Both the position numbers and the translations under genes were made by a program. A stretch of 64,000 nucleotides of DNA, taken from contig JAIUNK010000012.1 of assembly GCA_020161845.1 (NCBI GenBank), positions 1 to 64,000 of the forward strand, in the 5' to 3' direction. Below are positions 15,363 through 22,975 of the stretch, in pieces. Source of the stretch: Actinomycetota bacterium. Lineage in GTDB: Bacteria > Actinomycetota > Actinomycetes > Actinomycetales > Dermatophilaceae. Positions within the stretch are counted from its first letter, which is position 1, and every line of letters starts with the position of its first letter. Below the pieces are notes generated by a model that worked only from the letters and a program-made list of their open reading frames with translations, was not told the DNA's origin and did no database searches.

Positions 15363-16907
15363 TCAGCCCCTCTTGAACATTTCGAGCATCCGGCCGGTGA
15401 CCTTGAAACCACCGAAGATGTTGATGCTGGCGAGCAGGATCGCGACGAACGCCAGGGCGTTCATGAACAGGCTGTTATTGCCCCGACCCACCTGCAGTAA
15501 CGCGCCGACGACGATGATGCTGGAGATGGCGTTGGTCACCGACATCAGTGGCGTGTGCAGCGCGTGGTGCACATTGCCGATGACGTAGTAGCCGATGACG
15601 CAGGCCAGCATGAAGACCATGAACCGGCCGAGGAAGGCCTCCGGCGAGAAGGCGAACAGGATCAACGCGAGCAGCGCGGCGCCGCCCAGGATGGCGACCT
15701 TGGTGCCGGACGACATCGGGGCCTTGACCGGCTTCGCCGGCTTGGGCGCGACCTCGGCGGCGGGCGCGGCGGGGGCCTTGGCCACCTCGACTGGCGGCGG
15801 CGGCCACATCAGCGTGCCGTCCTTGACGATGGACATCTGGCGCACGATGACGTCCTCGTCGTCGAGGACCAGCTGGCCGTCCTTCTCGGGCGTGGCCAGC
15901 TTGAGGAAGTTGACCATGTTCTGCCCGTAGAGCTGGCTCGCCTGGGTGGGCAGCCGACCCGCCAGGTCGGTGTAGCCGATCAGCGTCACGCCGTTGGCGG
16001 TGACCGTCTTCTGGCCGGCCACGGTGCCCTCGACGTTGCCGCCGGTCTGCGCGGCCATGTCCACGATCACGCTGCCGGGCTTCATCGTCGCCAGCATCTC
16101 GGCGGTGATCAGGCGCGGGGCCGGGCGGCCCGGGATCAGGGCGGTGGTGACGATGATGTCGACGTCCTTGCACTGCTCGGCGTACATCTGCGCCTGCCGC
16201 GCCTGGTAGTCCGCGCCCATCTCCTTGGCGTAGCCATCGGTGCTGACCTGAGCGTTCGGGTCTTCGACGGCGACGAACTCGGCACCCATCGATTCCACCT
16301 GCTCGGCGACCTCGGGCCGGACGTCGTTCGCCCGGACGATCGCGCCCAGCGCGCCCGCCGCACCGATGGCGGCGAGCCCGGCCACCCCGGCGCCGGCCAC
16401 GAAGACCTTGGCCGGCGGGACCTTGCCGGCTGCCGTGACCTGGCCGGTGAAGAACCGACCGAACTCGTGGGCGGCCTCGACGATCGCGCGGTAGCCGGCG
16501 ATGTTCGCCATCGAGGAGAGCACGTCCATGGACTGCGCGCGGGAGATGCGTGGCACTGCGTCCATCGACAGCGCGGTGATCTTGCGGGCCGCGAGCTTGC
16601 CCACCATGTCGGGGTCGAGGCGCGGGCTGAGCAGCGCGATCAGCGTGGCGCCGTCGCGCAGCATGGCCAACTCGTTGTCCGACGGCGGGTTGACCTTCAG
16701 GACGATGTCCGCGCCCCACACGTCGACCACTTCGCCGATGCGGGCGCCGGCCTCGACGAACGCCTCGTCGGACAGAGCAGCGAGGGCGCCGGCCCCGCCT
16801 TCCACCACGACCTCGTAGCCGAGCTTGAGCAACTGCCCCACGGTCTGTGGGGTCGCCGCCACGCGGGTCTCACCCGCGTGCGTCTCCTTGGGTATGCCGA
16901 TGAGCAC
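15363..16907 (-). CDS. pntA: NAD(P) transhydrogenase subunit alpha, 514 aa
   Basis: The NAD(H)-binding subunit with an attached membrane domain. The N-terminus [20 protein letters not shown] is diagnostic, and the NAD Rossmann region is [20 protein letters not shown]. The dI loop SDGYAKEMG and the [14 protein letters not shown] motif follow. After an Ala/Pro/Lys linker (about 375-400) come four C-terminal helices ([20 protein letters not shown] onward), so this is the fused alpha form rather than the split PntAA/PntAB type. The GTG start at 16907 has AAGGAG 8 nt upstream. No convincing promoter was found in the 230-bp gap to bioY. Confidence 0.96.
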   Translation of the reverse strand: MLIGIPKETHAGETRVAATPQTVGQLLKLGYEVVVEGGAGALAALSDEAFVEAGARIGEVVDVWGADIVLKVNPPSDNELAMLRDGATLIALLSPRLDPDMVGKLAARKITALSMDAVPRISRAQSMDVLSSMANIAGYRAIVEAAHEFGRFFTGQVTAAGKVPPAKVFVAGAGVAGLAAIGAAGALGAIVRANDVRPEVAEQVESMGAEFVAVEDPNAQVSTDGYAKEMGADYQARQAQMYAEQCKDVDIIVTTALIPGRPAPRLITAEMLATMKPGSVIVDMAAQTGGNVEGTVAGQKTVTANGVTLIGYTDLAGRLPTQASQLYGQNMVNFLKLATPEKDGQLVLDDEDVIVRQMSIVKDGTLMWPPPPVEVAKAPAAPAAEVAPKPAKPVKAPMSSGTKVAILGGAALLALILFAFSPEAFLGRFMVFMLACVIGYYVIGNVHHALHTPLMSVTNAISSIIVVGALLQVGRGNNSLFMNALAFVAILLASINIFGGFKVTGRMLEMFKRG

Positions 16908-17072
16908 GGGGAGGACTCCTTCGCAGTGCGGCGCTCCACCCTTGGGGCGCCGTCAGGGAACAGTTCATTGGTTGGCGGCTCGTGCCTGATGGGTCGAAGG
17001 TCCCACGATCGCGGCACGCCAGCGCTGTTCGGAGCCCTGGAGCACCGCGGGACCCCGCATGCAGGCTAGTCC

Positions 17073-17101
17073 TGAACAGCGTTCAAGTCCGGTGTTAGGC
17101 T
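17073..17101 (+). promoter_or_regulatory. bioYMN promoter with BioQ-like operator
   Basis: TGAACA (17073-17078), a 17-bp spacer and TAGGCT (17096-17101) form a sigma-70-type promoter. Its -35 lies within the 13-bp palindrome TGAAC-AGC-GTTCA (17073-17085). The known actinobacterial biotin repressor BioQ (TetR family) binds TGAAC-N3-GTTAC-type sites, so biotin-dependent repression is a strong inference. Confidence 0.7.
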
Positions 17102-17137
17102 GTGTCGCGTCCGACCCCGCCGCCCCAGGAGTCCGCC

Positions 17138-17764
17138 ATGGCCACCCGCACCGCGCCCGCCCTCGACGGCGGCCCGGGCACCGACCGACGCCCCCGAACA
17201 GGCCGGTTCAGCGCCACCGATCTCGCCCTCATCGCCGGGTTCGCGGCGCTCACGGCGGTGCTGGCGATCGCGCCGCCCGTCTATGTCCCCGGCAATCCGG
17301 CCCCGATCACCCTGCAGTCCCTGGGGGTGATGCTGTGTGGGGCCGTCCTGGGCTGGAAGCGCGGGGGCGCCGCGATCCTGCTGATGTTGCTGGTCGGGGC
17401 GTTGGGGGTGCCCGTCCTGTCGGGTGGCCGTCCGGTCCTGGCGGCGCTGCAGGGCCCGACCGTCGGCTTCCTCATCGGGTACGTCGTGGGTGCCGCCGTC
17501 GTCGGCGCCCTCGTGCAGGCCCGACTGCCCCGGGCGGCCACCTGGTGGTTCGCACTGGCCTGCCTGGTGGGCGGCATCGGTGTCGTCTACCTGTTCGGCA
17601 TTCCGGGCATGGCCCTGCGCGGCAACCTCAGCCTGCCCGCCGCCGCCGCGGCGTGCCTGACCTTCATCCCGGGCGACCTCATCAAGGCGGGCATCGCCAC
17701 GGTCGTGGCCGCGGCCGTGCACCGAGCCCTGCCGGGGCTCACCCCGCCGCTGCGGCGTCGGTGA
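17138..17764 (+). CDS. bioY: Biotin ECF transporter S component BioY, 208 aa
   Basis: The biotin-binding membrane subunit of an energy-coupling-factor transporter. Six hydrophobic helices follow a hydrophilic N-terminus; the signature region reads PVYVPGNPAPITLQSLGVML and then RGGAAILLMLLVGALGVPVL, with GPTVGFLIGYVVGA later, as in BioY. ATG at 17138 has AGGAG 7 nt upstream. The ATPase and permease genes follow directly, giving the complete bioYMN arrangement. A BioQ-like operator overlaps its promoter. Confidence 0.94.
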   Translation: MATRTAPALDGGPGTDRRPRTGRFSATDLALIAGFAALTAVLAIAPPVYVPGNPAPITLQSLGVMLCGAVLGWKRGGAAILLMLLVGALGVPVLSGGRPVLAALQGPTVGFLIGYVVGAAVVGALVQARLPRAATWWFALACLVGGIGVVYLFGIPGMALRGNLSLPAAAAACLTFIPGDLIKAGIATVVAAAVHRALPGLTPPLRRR

Positions 17765-17806
17765 TCGCGGCCGAGTCGATCCGGTGATCGCGTTCGAGTC
17801 GATCCG
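17761..17806 (+). repeat. 23-bp tandem duplication of the bioM start region
   Basis: Positions 17761-17783 and 17784-17806 are tandem copies with two mismatches, both beginning GTGATCGCG and ending GAGTCGATCCG. The first copy's GTG overlaps the bioY stop as GTGA and encodes eight codons ending in TGA, whose last bases overlap the second GTG, again as GTGA. The period is not a multiple of three, so only the second copy opens the ATPase frame. Confidence 0.9.
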
Positions 17807-18461
17807 GCACAGCTACGGCGACCGGGAGGTCCTGCGCGGCGTCACCCTGACCCTGACCGAGCCGCGAGTGGGCATCATCGGCGCCAACGGCTCGGGCAAG
17901 TCCACGCTGGCGCGGCTCGTCAACGGTCTGGTCACCCCCACCGAGGGCCGGGTCCTGGTCGACGGGCTGGACGTGGCCGTCGACGGCGCGGCCGTCCGGC
18001 GCCGAGTCGGCTTCATCTTTCCCGATCCCGACGCCCAGATCGTGATGCCCACGGTCGCCGAGGACGTCGCCTTCTCGCTGCGCCGCCGCAAGCTCGGCCG
18101 CGCGGAGACCGCCCGCCAGGTGCGCGAGGTGCTGGGCCGGTTCAACCTGCAGGACCATGCCGACCATCCGGCGCACCTGCTCTCCAGCGGGCAAAAGCAG
18201 CTGCTGGCGCTGGCCGCCATTCTCGTCACCGAGCCGTCGGTGCTGGTGTGCGACGAGCCGACCACCCTGCTCGACCTGCGCAATTCCCGCCACGTCACGA
18301 CCCTGTTGGAGGCCCTGCCGCAGCAGGTCGTCCTGGTCACGCACCACTTGGAGTTGGTCGAGCACTGGGAGCGGGTGGTGGTCATCGACGCGGGCGAGGT
18401 GGTGGCCGACGGCCCGGGGCGCGACGCCGTCGCGGCGTACCGGGCGCTGATGTCATGCTGA
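17784..18461 (+). CDS. bioM: Biotin ECF transporter ATPase BioM, 225 aa
   Basis: The ATP-hydrolysing subunit driving biotin uptake by BioY/BioN. Motifs in order: Walker A GIIGANGSGKSTLARLVNGL (about 34-52), Q-loop in FIFPDPDAQIVMPTVAEDVA (the PDAQ form typical of ECF ATPases), the signature HLLSSGQKQLLALAAILV, Walker B VLVCDEPTTLLD and the switch His in VVLVTHHLELV. The signature is LSSGQ, a minor variant of LSGGQ. GTG at 17784 is the second of two duplicated starts. Its end overlaps the bioN ATG by 7 nt. Confidence 0.93.
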   Translation: MIAFESIRHSYGDREVLRGVTLTLTEPRVGIIGANGSGKSTLARLVNGLVTPTEGRVLVDGLDVAVDGAAVRRRVGFIFPDPDAQIVMPTVAEDVAFSLRRRKLGRAETARQVREVLGRFNLQDHADHPAHLLSSGQKQLLALAAILVTEPSVLVCDEPTTLLDLRNSRHVTTLLEALPQQVVLVTHHLELVEHWERVVVIDAGEVVADGPGRDAVAAYRALMSC

Positions 18462-19054
18462 CCGGCACCTATCTGCCCGGCGACAGCCTCGTGCACCGCG
18501 CCGGCCCGGGGGTCAAGGTGCTGTTGTTGATGCTCTTCACCCTGGCGCTCTTCGTGCGGCCCGGTCCGGTGCCCACCGGTGCCGGGGCGGTGCTGGTGGT
18601 CGGGCTGTACGCCGTGGCCCGGGTGCCGCCTTCGCTGGCCTGGGCCCAGGCCCGGCCGCTGCGCTGGTTTCTCGTGCTGCTCTTCGCCTTTCAGGCGTGG
18701 GCGAACGGCTGGTCGGTGGCGGTCGTGACGTGTGCCAACCTGCTGATCGCGGTGTTGGCCGCGAGCCTGGTGACCCTGACGACGCCGCTCCAGCAGATGC
18801 TCGACGCCGCGGTCGCCGCGGCCGGGCGGCTGCGGCGGTTCGGGGTCGACCCGGAGCGCTTCGGCCTGGCGCTGGCCTTGATGATCCGCTCGATCCCGGT
18901 GGTCTCCCGGATGGCCGAACAGGCCCGGGAGGCCCGTCGGGCCCGCGGTCTGGACCGCAGCGTCCGGGCGTTCGCGACCCCGCTGGTGGTCCGCACCGTG
19001 CGGCACGCCCAGCGCGTCGGCGACGCGCTGGTGGCCCGCGGCGTGGACGACTGA
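18455..19054 (+). CDS. bioN: Biotin ECF transporter T component BioN, 199 aa
   Basis: The transmembrane coupling subunit connecting BioM to BioY. It starts with the family's LPGDSLVHRAGPGVKVLLLM block, contains four or five helices (for example WFLVLLFAFQAWANGWSVAV), and carries the two ATPase-contacting Ala-Arg-Gly helices near the end, here EQAREARRARGLDRSV, the site that docks BioM. ATG at 18455 lies inside the bioM stop region (ATGCTGA). It is the last gene of the operon; a tRNA pair follows after 160 bp. Confidence 0.93.
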   Translation: MLTGTYLPGDSLVHRAGPGVKVLLLMLFTLALFVRPGPVPTGAGAVLVVGLYAVARVPPSLAWAQARPLRWFLVLLFAFQAWANGWSVAVVTCANLLIAVLAASLVTLTTPLQQMLDAAVAAAGRLRRFGVDPERFGLALALMIRSIPVVSRMAEQAREARRARGLDRSVRAFATPLVVRTVRHAQRVGDALVARGVDD

Positions 19055-19152
19055 GCGGGCCCCTGCCGCCGTCCGCTCGCCAGGCCCCTCGCCCCCCTGG
19101 GCTGCGCTGCGAGCGCTCCGCCGGGGCCCAGCCGGCAGCTCCCGGAGAGGAT

Positions 19153-19182
19153 TTCGCCACCGGCCCCGCGGGCCTGTACAGT
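19153..19182 (+). promoter_or_regulatory. Promoter of the tRNA-Thr/tRNA-Met pair
   Basis: GATTT at 19150-19154 places TTCGCC (19153-19158) as the -35, followed by an 18-bp spacer and TACAGT (19177-19182). The tRNA-Thr 5' end is 34 nt downstream. The arrangement copies the ribosomal-protein promoters in this window. Confidence 0.6.
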
Positions 19183-19215
19183 GGGCGGGCACGCCCGGAG
19201 CCCTGGCTCCGGGGC

Positions 19216-19288
19216 GCCCCGATAGCTCAGTCGGCAGAGCGTCTCCATGGTAAGGAGAAGGTCTAGGGTTCGATTCCCTATCGGGGCT
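19216..19288 (+). tRNA. tRNA-Thr (anticodon GGT)
   Basis: A 73-nt cloverleaf. The acceptor arms GCCCCGA and TCGGGGC pair perfectly, the D arm carries AGCTCAGTCGGCAGAGC, the anticodon loop ATGGTAA (stem TCTCC/GGAGA) gives GGT, and the T arm reads AGGGTTCGATTCCCT. CCA is not encoded. A second tRNA starts 49 nt later, probably in the same transcript. Confidence 0.95.
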
Positions 19289-19337
19289 CTGATCCCCATC
19301 CGACCCGCCCTTGCCGGCGCGGGCAGGGCGGGGGCAC

Positions 19338-19411
19338 GGCGGGGTAGCTCAGGTGGTCAGAGCACACGACTCATAATCGTGGTGTCGCGGGTTCAAGTCC
19401 CGCCCTCGCTA
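19338..19411 (+). tRNA. tRNA-Met (anticodon CAT), elongator-like
   Basis: A 74-nt cloverleaf. The acceptor arms GGCGGGG and CCTCGCT pair with two G-U pairs, the anticodon loop CTCATAA gives CAT, and the T arm is GCGGGTTCAAGTCCCGC. The first base pair is G-U, not the unpaired C-A end of an initiator, and the anticodon stem lacks the three initiator G-C pairs, so this is the elongator species. CCA is not encoded. It lies 109 nt upstream of rpmG. Confidence 0.93.
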
Positions 19412-19519
19412 CCGCAGCGACGCAGGGGCAGCTGCCCGGGCGTCGCGTATTCTTGTTCTCGACGCGTCCCGCGCCGCGCGGGGCCGCAAGCCGACCCGAT
19501 CCGAAAGTCAGGTAGTTCC

Positions 19520-19690
19520 GTGGCCAGCAAGACCACCGACGTCCGTCCCAAGATCACGCTCGCGTGCGTGGACTGCAAGAACCGCAACTACATCACCAAG
19601 AAGAACCGGCGCAACGACCCCGACCGGTTGGAGATGAAGAAGTTCTGCCCCAACTGCGGCAAGCACACGGCGCACCGCGAGACCCGCTGA
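19520..19690 (+). CDS. rpmG: 50S ribosomal protein L33, zinc-binding form, 56 aa
   Basis: bL33 sits near the ribosomal E site. The four zinc ligands are present as CVDC (Cys16, Cys19) and CPNC (Cys43, Cys46), making this the C+ paralogue. GTG at 19520 fits the usual MASKxxDVRPKI N-terminus; the spacer upstream has only a weak AGGTAG site. It heads the classic actinobacterial rpmG-hadA-hadB-murB series, but a strong hairpin terminator separates it from hadA. Confidence 0.96.
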   Translation: MASKTTDVRPKITLACVDCKNRNYITKKNRRNDPDRLEMKKFCPNCGKHTAHRETR

Positions 19691-19712
19691 GCCTCGCCGG
19701 ACCGCTTCGACC

Positions 19713-19748
19713 ACGCGGCGACCGCCCCGATCCGGGCGGTCGCCGCGT
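19713..19748 (+). terminator. rpmG terminator hairpin
   Basis: Perfect 15-bp stem (19713-19727 with 19734-19748) around a 6-nt loop, 23 nt after the rpmG stop. There is no U tract, so it would be a GC-hairpin terminator or an RNA 3'-end stabiliser. Confidence 0.7.
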
Positions 19749-19763
19749 CGCGTCCACCGTGGC

Positions 19764-19810
19764 GGCCTCAGCGCCGCAACGCGTGGCCTCAGCGCCGCAA
19801 CGCGTGGCCT
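19764..19810 (+). repeat. 21-bp tandem repeat before hadA
   Basis: Units 19764-19784 and 19785-19805, both starting GGCCTCAGCGCC and ending GCAACGCGT, are identical; a partial third copy (GGCCT) follows to 19810. The -10 box of hadA (TAGGGT, 19810-19815) begins exactly where the array ends, so copy-number change would alter the sequence just upstream of that promoter. Confidence 0.9.
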
Positions 19811-19822
19811 AGGGTGTGGCGC

Positions 19823-20287
19823 ATGCCTGTCGACGTCGCCTTCGAGGGCCGCAGCTATCCGCCGTCCGAACCGTACGCGGTGGGCCGCGAGGCGATCCGG
19901 GCCTTCGCTGCCGCCGTGGGCGCCGGCTCGGCGCTGCACCACGACGTTGCGGCGGCGCGCGCGGCCGGATACCCCGACCTGGTGGCTCCGCCGACCTTCG
20001 CGGTGGTCATCGCGCAGCGCTGCGAAGCGCAGTACGTGACGGACCCGGCCGCCGGGATCGACTTCACCCGGGTGGTGCACGCCGAGGAGCGCTTCGAATC
20101 GGCCCACCCCCTCATCGCCGGAACCGAGGTCGTCGCGACCCTGCACGTGGAGAAGGTCCGCCTGGTCGGCGGGCACGGCATGGTGACGACGAGGGTCGAG
20201 CTGAGCGCCGCCGATGGCGCCGCGGCCGGGTCGACGGCGCTCGGCCAGGTCACCTCGATGCTGGTGATCCGGGGGACGGACGAATGA
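19823..20287 (+). CDS. hadA: MaoC-like dehydratase, HadA-type subunit, 154 aa
   Basis: A hot-dog fold protein of the UPF0336/FAS1-dehydratase-like group. In mycobacteria HadA is the substrate-binding subunit of the (3R)-hydroxyacyl-ACP dehydratase of FAS-II. Recognisable parts are the GREAIRAFAAAVG helix, the AGYPDLVAPPTFAVVI loop and FTRVVHAEERFESAHPLIAG. ATG at 19823 follows TAGGGT by 7 nt, so the mRNA is probably leaderless. It overlaps the catalytic partner gene by 4 nt (ATGA). Whether this organism makes mycolic-type lipids cannot be told; non-mycolate actinobacteria keep the same pair. Confidence 0.85.
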   Translation: MPVDVAFEGRSYPPSEPYAVGREAIRAFAAAVGAGSALHHDVAAARAAGYPDLVAPPTFAVVIAQRCEAQYVTDPAAGIDFTRVVHAEERFESAHPLIAGTEVVATLHVEKVRLVGGHGMVTTRVELSAADGAAAGSTALGQVTSMLVIRGTDE

Positions 20288-20781
20288 GCGGGTCCAGGCG
20301 GGCCGTCGCCGCCGTGGTCGTGGGGGAGGAGCTCGGCCCGCTCGTCGTACCCGTCACCCGGGAGCGCCTGATCGCGTACGCCGCAGCCAGCGGCGACCAC
20401 AACCGGATCCATTGGGACGAACCGTTCGCGCGCTCGGTCGGACTGCCCGACGTGATCGCGCACGGCATGTGGACGATGGGCGCCGCGGCCGAACTGGTCG
20501 CCTCCTGGGCCGGTGACCCCACGGCGGTCGTGGGCTATCGCACCAAGTTCACCGCCCCGGTCGTGGTGCCCTACGCCGAGGGCACCCAGATCGAGGTCCG
20601 CGGCCGGGTGAAGAGCCTGATGGCGGACCACCCGCTGGGTCCCCGCGCGGTGGTCGAGCTCGTGGTGACCTGCGCAGGCGAGCAGGTCCTGAGCCGGGCC
20701 CAGGCGACGCTGGCGCTGGCCCCGGCCCCGGCCCCGACCGGCGACGCGAGGGGTCCCGTAGACCGGCAGCGCGATGCGTGA
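20284..20781 (+). CDS. hadB: MaoC-like dehydratase, HadB-type catalytic subunit, 165 aa
   Basis: The catalytic hot-dog subunit expected to dehydrate 3-hydroxyacyl thioesters. The catalytic hydratase-2 motif is intact: YAAASGDHNRIHWDEPFARS, with the Asp and His of SGDHNRIH, followed by IAHGMWTMGAAAELVASWAG. The core is about 140 residues; the rest is an Ala/Pro tail. ATG at 20284 overlaps hadA, and its end overlaps the murB ATG by 8 nt, so hadA-hadB-murB is one coupled unit. Confidence 0.88.
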   Translation: MSGSRRAVAAVVVGEELGPLVVPVTRERLIAYAAASGDHNRIHWDEPFARSVGLPDVIAHGMWTMGAAAELVASWAGDPTAVVGYRTKFTAPVVVPYAEGTQIEVRGRVKSLMADHPLGPRAVVELVVTCAGEQVLSRAQATLALAPAPAPTGDARGPVDRQRDA

Positions 20782-21853
20782 GGAGTTCGACACCCCACTG
20801 GCGGGGCTGACCACGATGCGGGTCGGGGGGCCGGCCCGGCGCCTGGTCACCGCCAGCACCACCGACGAGCTGGTCGACGCGGTCCGCGAGGTGGACGACG
20901 CCGACGAGCCGCTGCTGGTGCTGTCCGGCGGCTCCAACCTGCTCATCGCCGACACCGGGTTCCCCGGCACCGTGGTGCGCGTCGCGACGCAGGGCGTCGT
21001 CGTGGAGTCCGCCGACCGGTGCGGCGGCGCGGTCGTGCGGGTCGCTGCCGGGCAGGACTGGGACGCCTTCGTCGCGCGGACCGTGGCCGAGGGCTGGGCC
21101 GGCGTCGAATGCCTCTCCGGGATCCCGGGCCTGACCGGTTCGACGCCGATCCAGAACGTCGGCGCCTACGGCCAGGAGGTGGCTCAGACGATCTGGGACG
21201 TGCGCGTCTGGGACCGCCGTGAGCAGCAGGTGCGCACGTTCGCCAATGCCGACTGCGCCTTCGCCTATCGGCACAGTCGGTTCAAGGACCCGGCGGGGGC
21301 GGCTCGGTACGTCGTTCTCGACGTGGCCTTTCAGCTCGACCTCGCCACCCTGAGCCGGCCCATCGCCTATGCCGACCTGGCCCGCGGCCTCGGCGTCGAG
21401 CAGGGCGCCCGAGTGCCGTTGGCGGACGCCCGCGAGGGCGTGCTCGCGCAGCGTCGCAGCCGCGGGATGGTCCTTGACGAGACGGACCACGACACCTGGA
21501 GCTGCGGGTCGTTCTTCACCAACCCGGTCCTGACGTCGGCCGAGTTCGCGGAGCTGACCGACCGGGTCGGGGCTCGGTTGGGCGCAGAGGTCGTTCCGCC
21601 CGGCTTTCCCGCCGCCGACAGCACGGTCAAGACGAGCGCGGCGTGGCTGATCGACCACGCCGGCTTCGGCAAGGGGCACGGGCTGCCTGGCCCGGCCGCT
21701 CTCTCCAGCAAGCACGTGCTCGCGGTGACCAACCGGGGCGGCGCGTCGGCCGCCGATCTCCTTACGCTGGCCCGCCAGGTCCGGGCCGGGGTCCAGGCGG
21801 CGTTCGGCGTCACCCTGGTCAACGAGCCGGTTCTGATCGGTGTGACGCTCTGA
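20774..21853 (+). CDS. murB: UDP-N-acetylenolpyruvoylglucosamine reductase, 359 aa
   Basis: A cytoplasmic FAD enzyme that reduces UDP-GlcNAc-enolpyruvate to UDP-MurNAc in peptidoglycan synthesis. FAD-binding blocks LLVLSGGSNLLIADTGFPGT and SGIPGLTGSTPIQNVGAYGQ are clear, as is YRHSRFK. The catalytic serine segment reads SCGSFFTNPV, and PAADSTVKTSAAWLIDHAGF leads to the C-terminus. The length and the Tyr-containing insert fit type I MurB. ATG at 20774 lies inside the hadB end. The 3' end meets adenosine deaminase tail to tail with one intervening base. Confidence 0.96.
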   Translation: MREEFDTPLAGLTTMRVGGPARRLVTASTTDELVDAVREVDDADEPLLVLSGGSNLLIADTGFPGTVVRVATQGVVVESADRCGGAVVRVAAGQDWDAFVARTVAEGWAGVECLSGIPGLTGSTPIQNVGAYGQEVAQTIWDVRVWDRREQQVRTFANADCAFAYRHSRFKDPAGAARYVVLDVAFQLDLATLSRPIAYADLARGLGVEQGARVPLADAREGVLAQRRSRGMVLDETDHDTWSCGSFFTNPVLTSAEFAELTDRVGARLGAEVVPPGFPAADSTVKTSAAWLIDHAGFGKGHGLPGPAALSSKHVLAVTNRGGASAADLLTLARQVRAGVQAAFGVTLVNEPVLIGVTL

Positions 21854-21854
21854 T

Positions 21855-22901
21855 CTACGGGGGAGCGGCCAGCCAGGCGTCGACTCCGGCGAGCAGCCGG
21901 CGGCGGACGTCGGCCGGGGCCAGCGAGGCCTCGATCGAGGCGCGGGCCAGGCCGGCCAGCGCCGCGTCGTCCAGGCCGTGCACCTCGCGCGCCGCGACGT
22001 ACTGCTCCACCAGCCGCGACCCGAACAGCAACGGATCGTCCGCGCCGAGGGCCACCCGCGCGCCGGCCGACAGCAGCTCTCGCAGCGGCACGTCCTGAGG
22101 CCGGGGGTAGACCCCGAGCGCCACATTGCTGCCCGGGCATACCTCGAAGGCCACGCCCGCCGCCAGGGCCCGGTCGAGCACCGCCGCGTCCTCGACGCTG
22201 CGGACGCCGTGCCCGAGGCGTCGCGGCGCCAGGGTGTCCAGGGTCTGCGCGACGGCCGCCGGTCCGAGCAGTTCGCCCGCGTGCGGCACGGCGGCCAGCC
22301 CGGCGGTGCGCGCGATCCGAAACGCCGCCGCGAAATCGCCGGTGTCACCGCGGCGTTCGTCGTTGGACAGGCCGTAGCCGAGCACCTGCCCCGGTCCGTC
22401 GCCGGCGTGCCGGGCGGCGAGCCGGGCCAGCGTGCGCGCCTCCAGCGGGTGCCGGATCCGGCTGGCGGCGACGATGATGCCCACCCCGGTGCCGGTGGCG
22501 GCGCTGGCCGCGCGGGCCTCGTCGAGCACGATCTCCAGGGCCGGGGTGAGCCCACCGACGTACGGCGCATAGCTGGTCGGGTCGATCTGCAGTTCCAGCC
22601 AGCCCGATCCCTCGGCGGCGTCGTCGGCGGCGGCCTCGGCCACGATGCGCCGCATGTCGGCCTCCGAGCGCACGCAATGCCGCGCTGCGTCGTACAGCCG
22701 CTGGAAGCGGAACCAGCCGCGCGCCTCGGCGGCCTCCGTCAGCGGGGGCGGCCAGGCCTCGGTGAGCGAGCGGGGCAGCCGTACGCCGTGGCCGCGCGCC
22801 AGGTCCTGCAGCGTGGCGAACCGCATGGACCCGGTGAAATGCAGGTGCAGGTGGGCCTTCGGCAGCCTCGCCAGATCGCGCCGGCCGGGTCGGTCCTGCA
22901 T
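21855..22901 (-). CDS. add: Adenosine deaminase, 348 aa
   Basis: A zinc-dependent amidohydrolase converting adenosine to inosine. Metal ligands HLHLH appear in LPKAHLHLHFTGSMRF, followed by the later motifs HAGELLGPAAV, RLGHGVRSVEDAAVLDRALA, FEVCPGSNVALGVYP and GADDPLLFGSRLVEQY, which supply the remaining His, Glu and Asp residues. The HFTGSMR variant is the long actinobacterial form. TAGCGT (reverse strand, 22913-22908) ends 6 nt before the ATG, so this gene is probably leaderless and divergent from the methyltransferase gene. Confidence 0.92.
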   Translation of the reverse strand: MQDRPGRRDLARLPKAHLHLHFTGSMRFATLQDLARGHGVRLPRSLTEAWPPPLTEAAEARGWFRFQRLYDAARHCVRSEADMRRIVAEAAADDAAEGSGWLELQIDPTSYAPYVGGLTPALEIVLDEARAASAATGTGVGIIVAASRIRHPLEARTLARLAARHAGDGPGQVLGYGLSNDERRGDTGDFAAAFRIARTAGLAAVPHAGELLGPAAVAQTLDTLAPRRLGHGVRSVEDAAVLDRALAAGVAFEVCPGSNVALGVYPRPQDVPLRELLSAGARVALGADDPLLFGSRLVEQYVAAREVHGLDDAALAGLARASIEASLAPADVRRRLLAGVDAWLAAPP

Positions 22902-22907
22902 CCCCCC

Positions 22908-22969
22908 ACGCTAATCGAGTGGGCCAAACCAGTGGGCTCGACCGGATCCGTAGCTGCGGCAACTAGACT
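22908..22969. promoter_or_regulatory. Divergent leaderless promoters of add and the methyltransferase
   Basis: The 74-bp gap carries TAGCGT on the reverse strand (22913-22908) for add and TAGACT on the forward strand (22964-22969) for the methyltransferase, each 6 nt before its start codon. The -35 elements are weak. Both genes may share one regulatory region. Confidence 0.6.
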
Positions 22970-22975
22970 CCACCC

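Noticed and set aside
13615-15588. 657-codon forward frame across satD, its operator and pntB
   Set aside because: It crosses two confidently called reverse-strand genes and the palindromic operator, and its product is His/Asp/Gly-rich low complexity.
17138-19054. A cobalamin or other riboswitch upstream of the biotin genes
   Set aside because: The gap before bioY is short, holds a protein-operator-like palindrome at the promoter, and leaves about 30 nt of leader, too little for a riboswitch.
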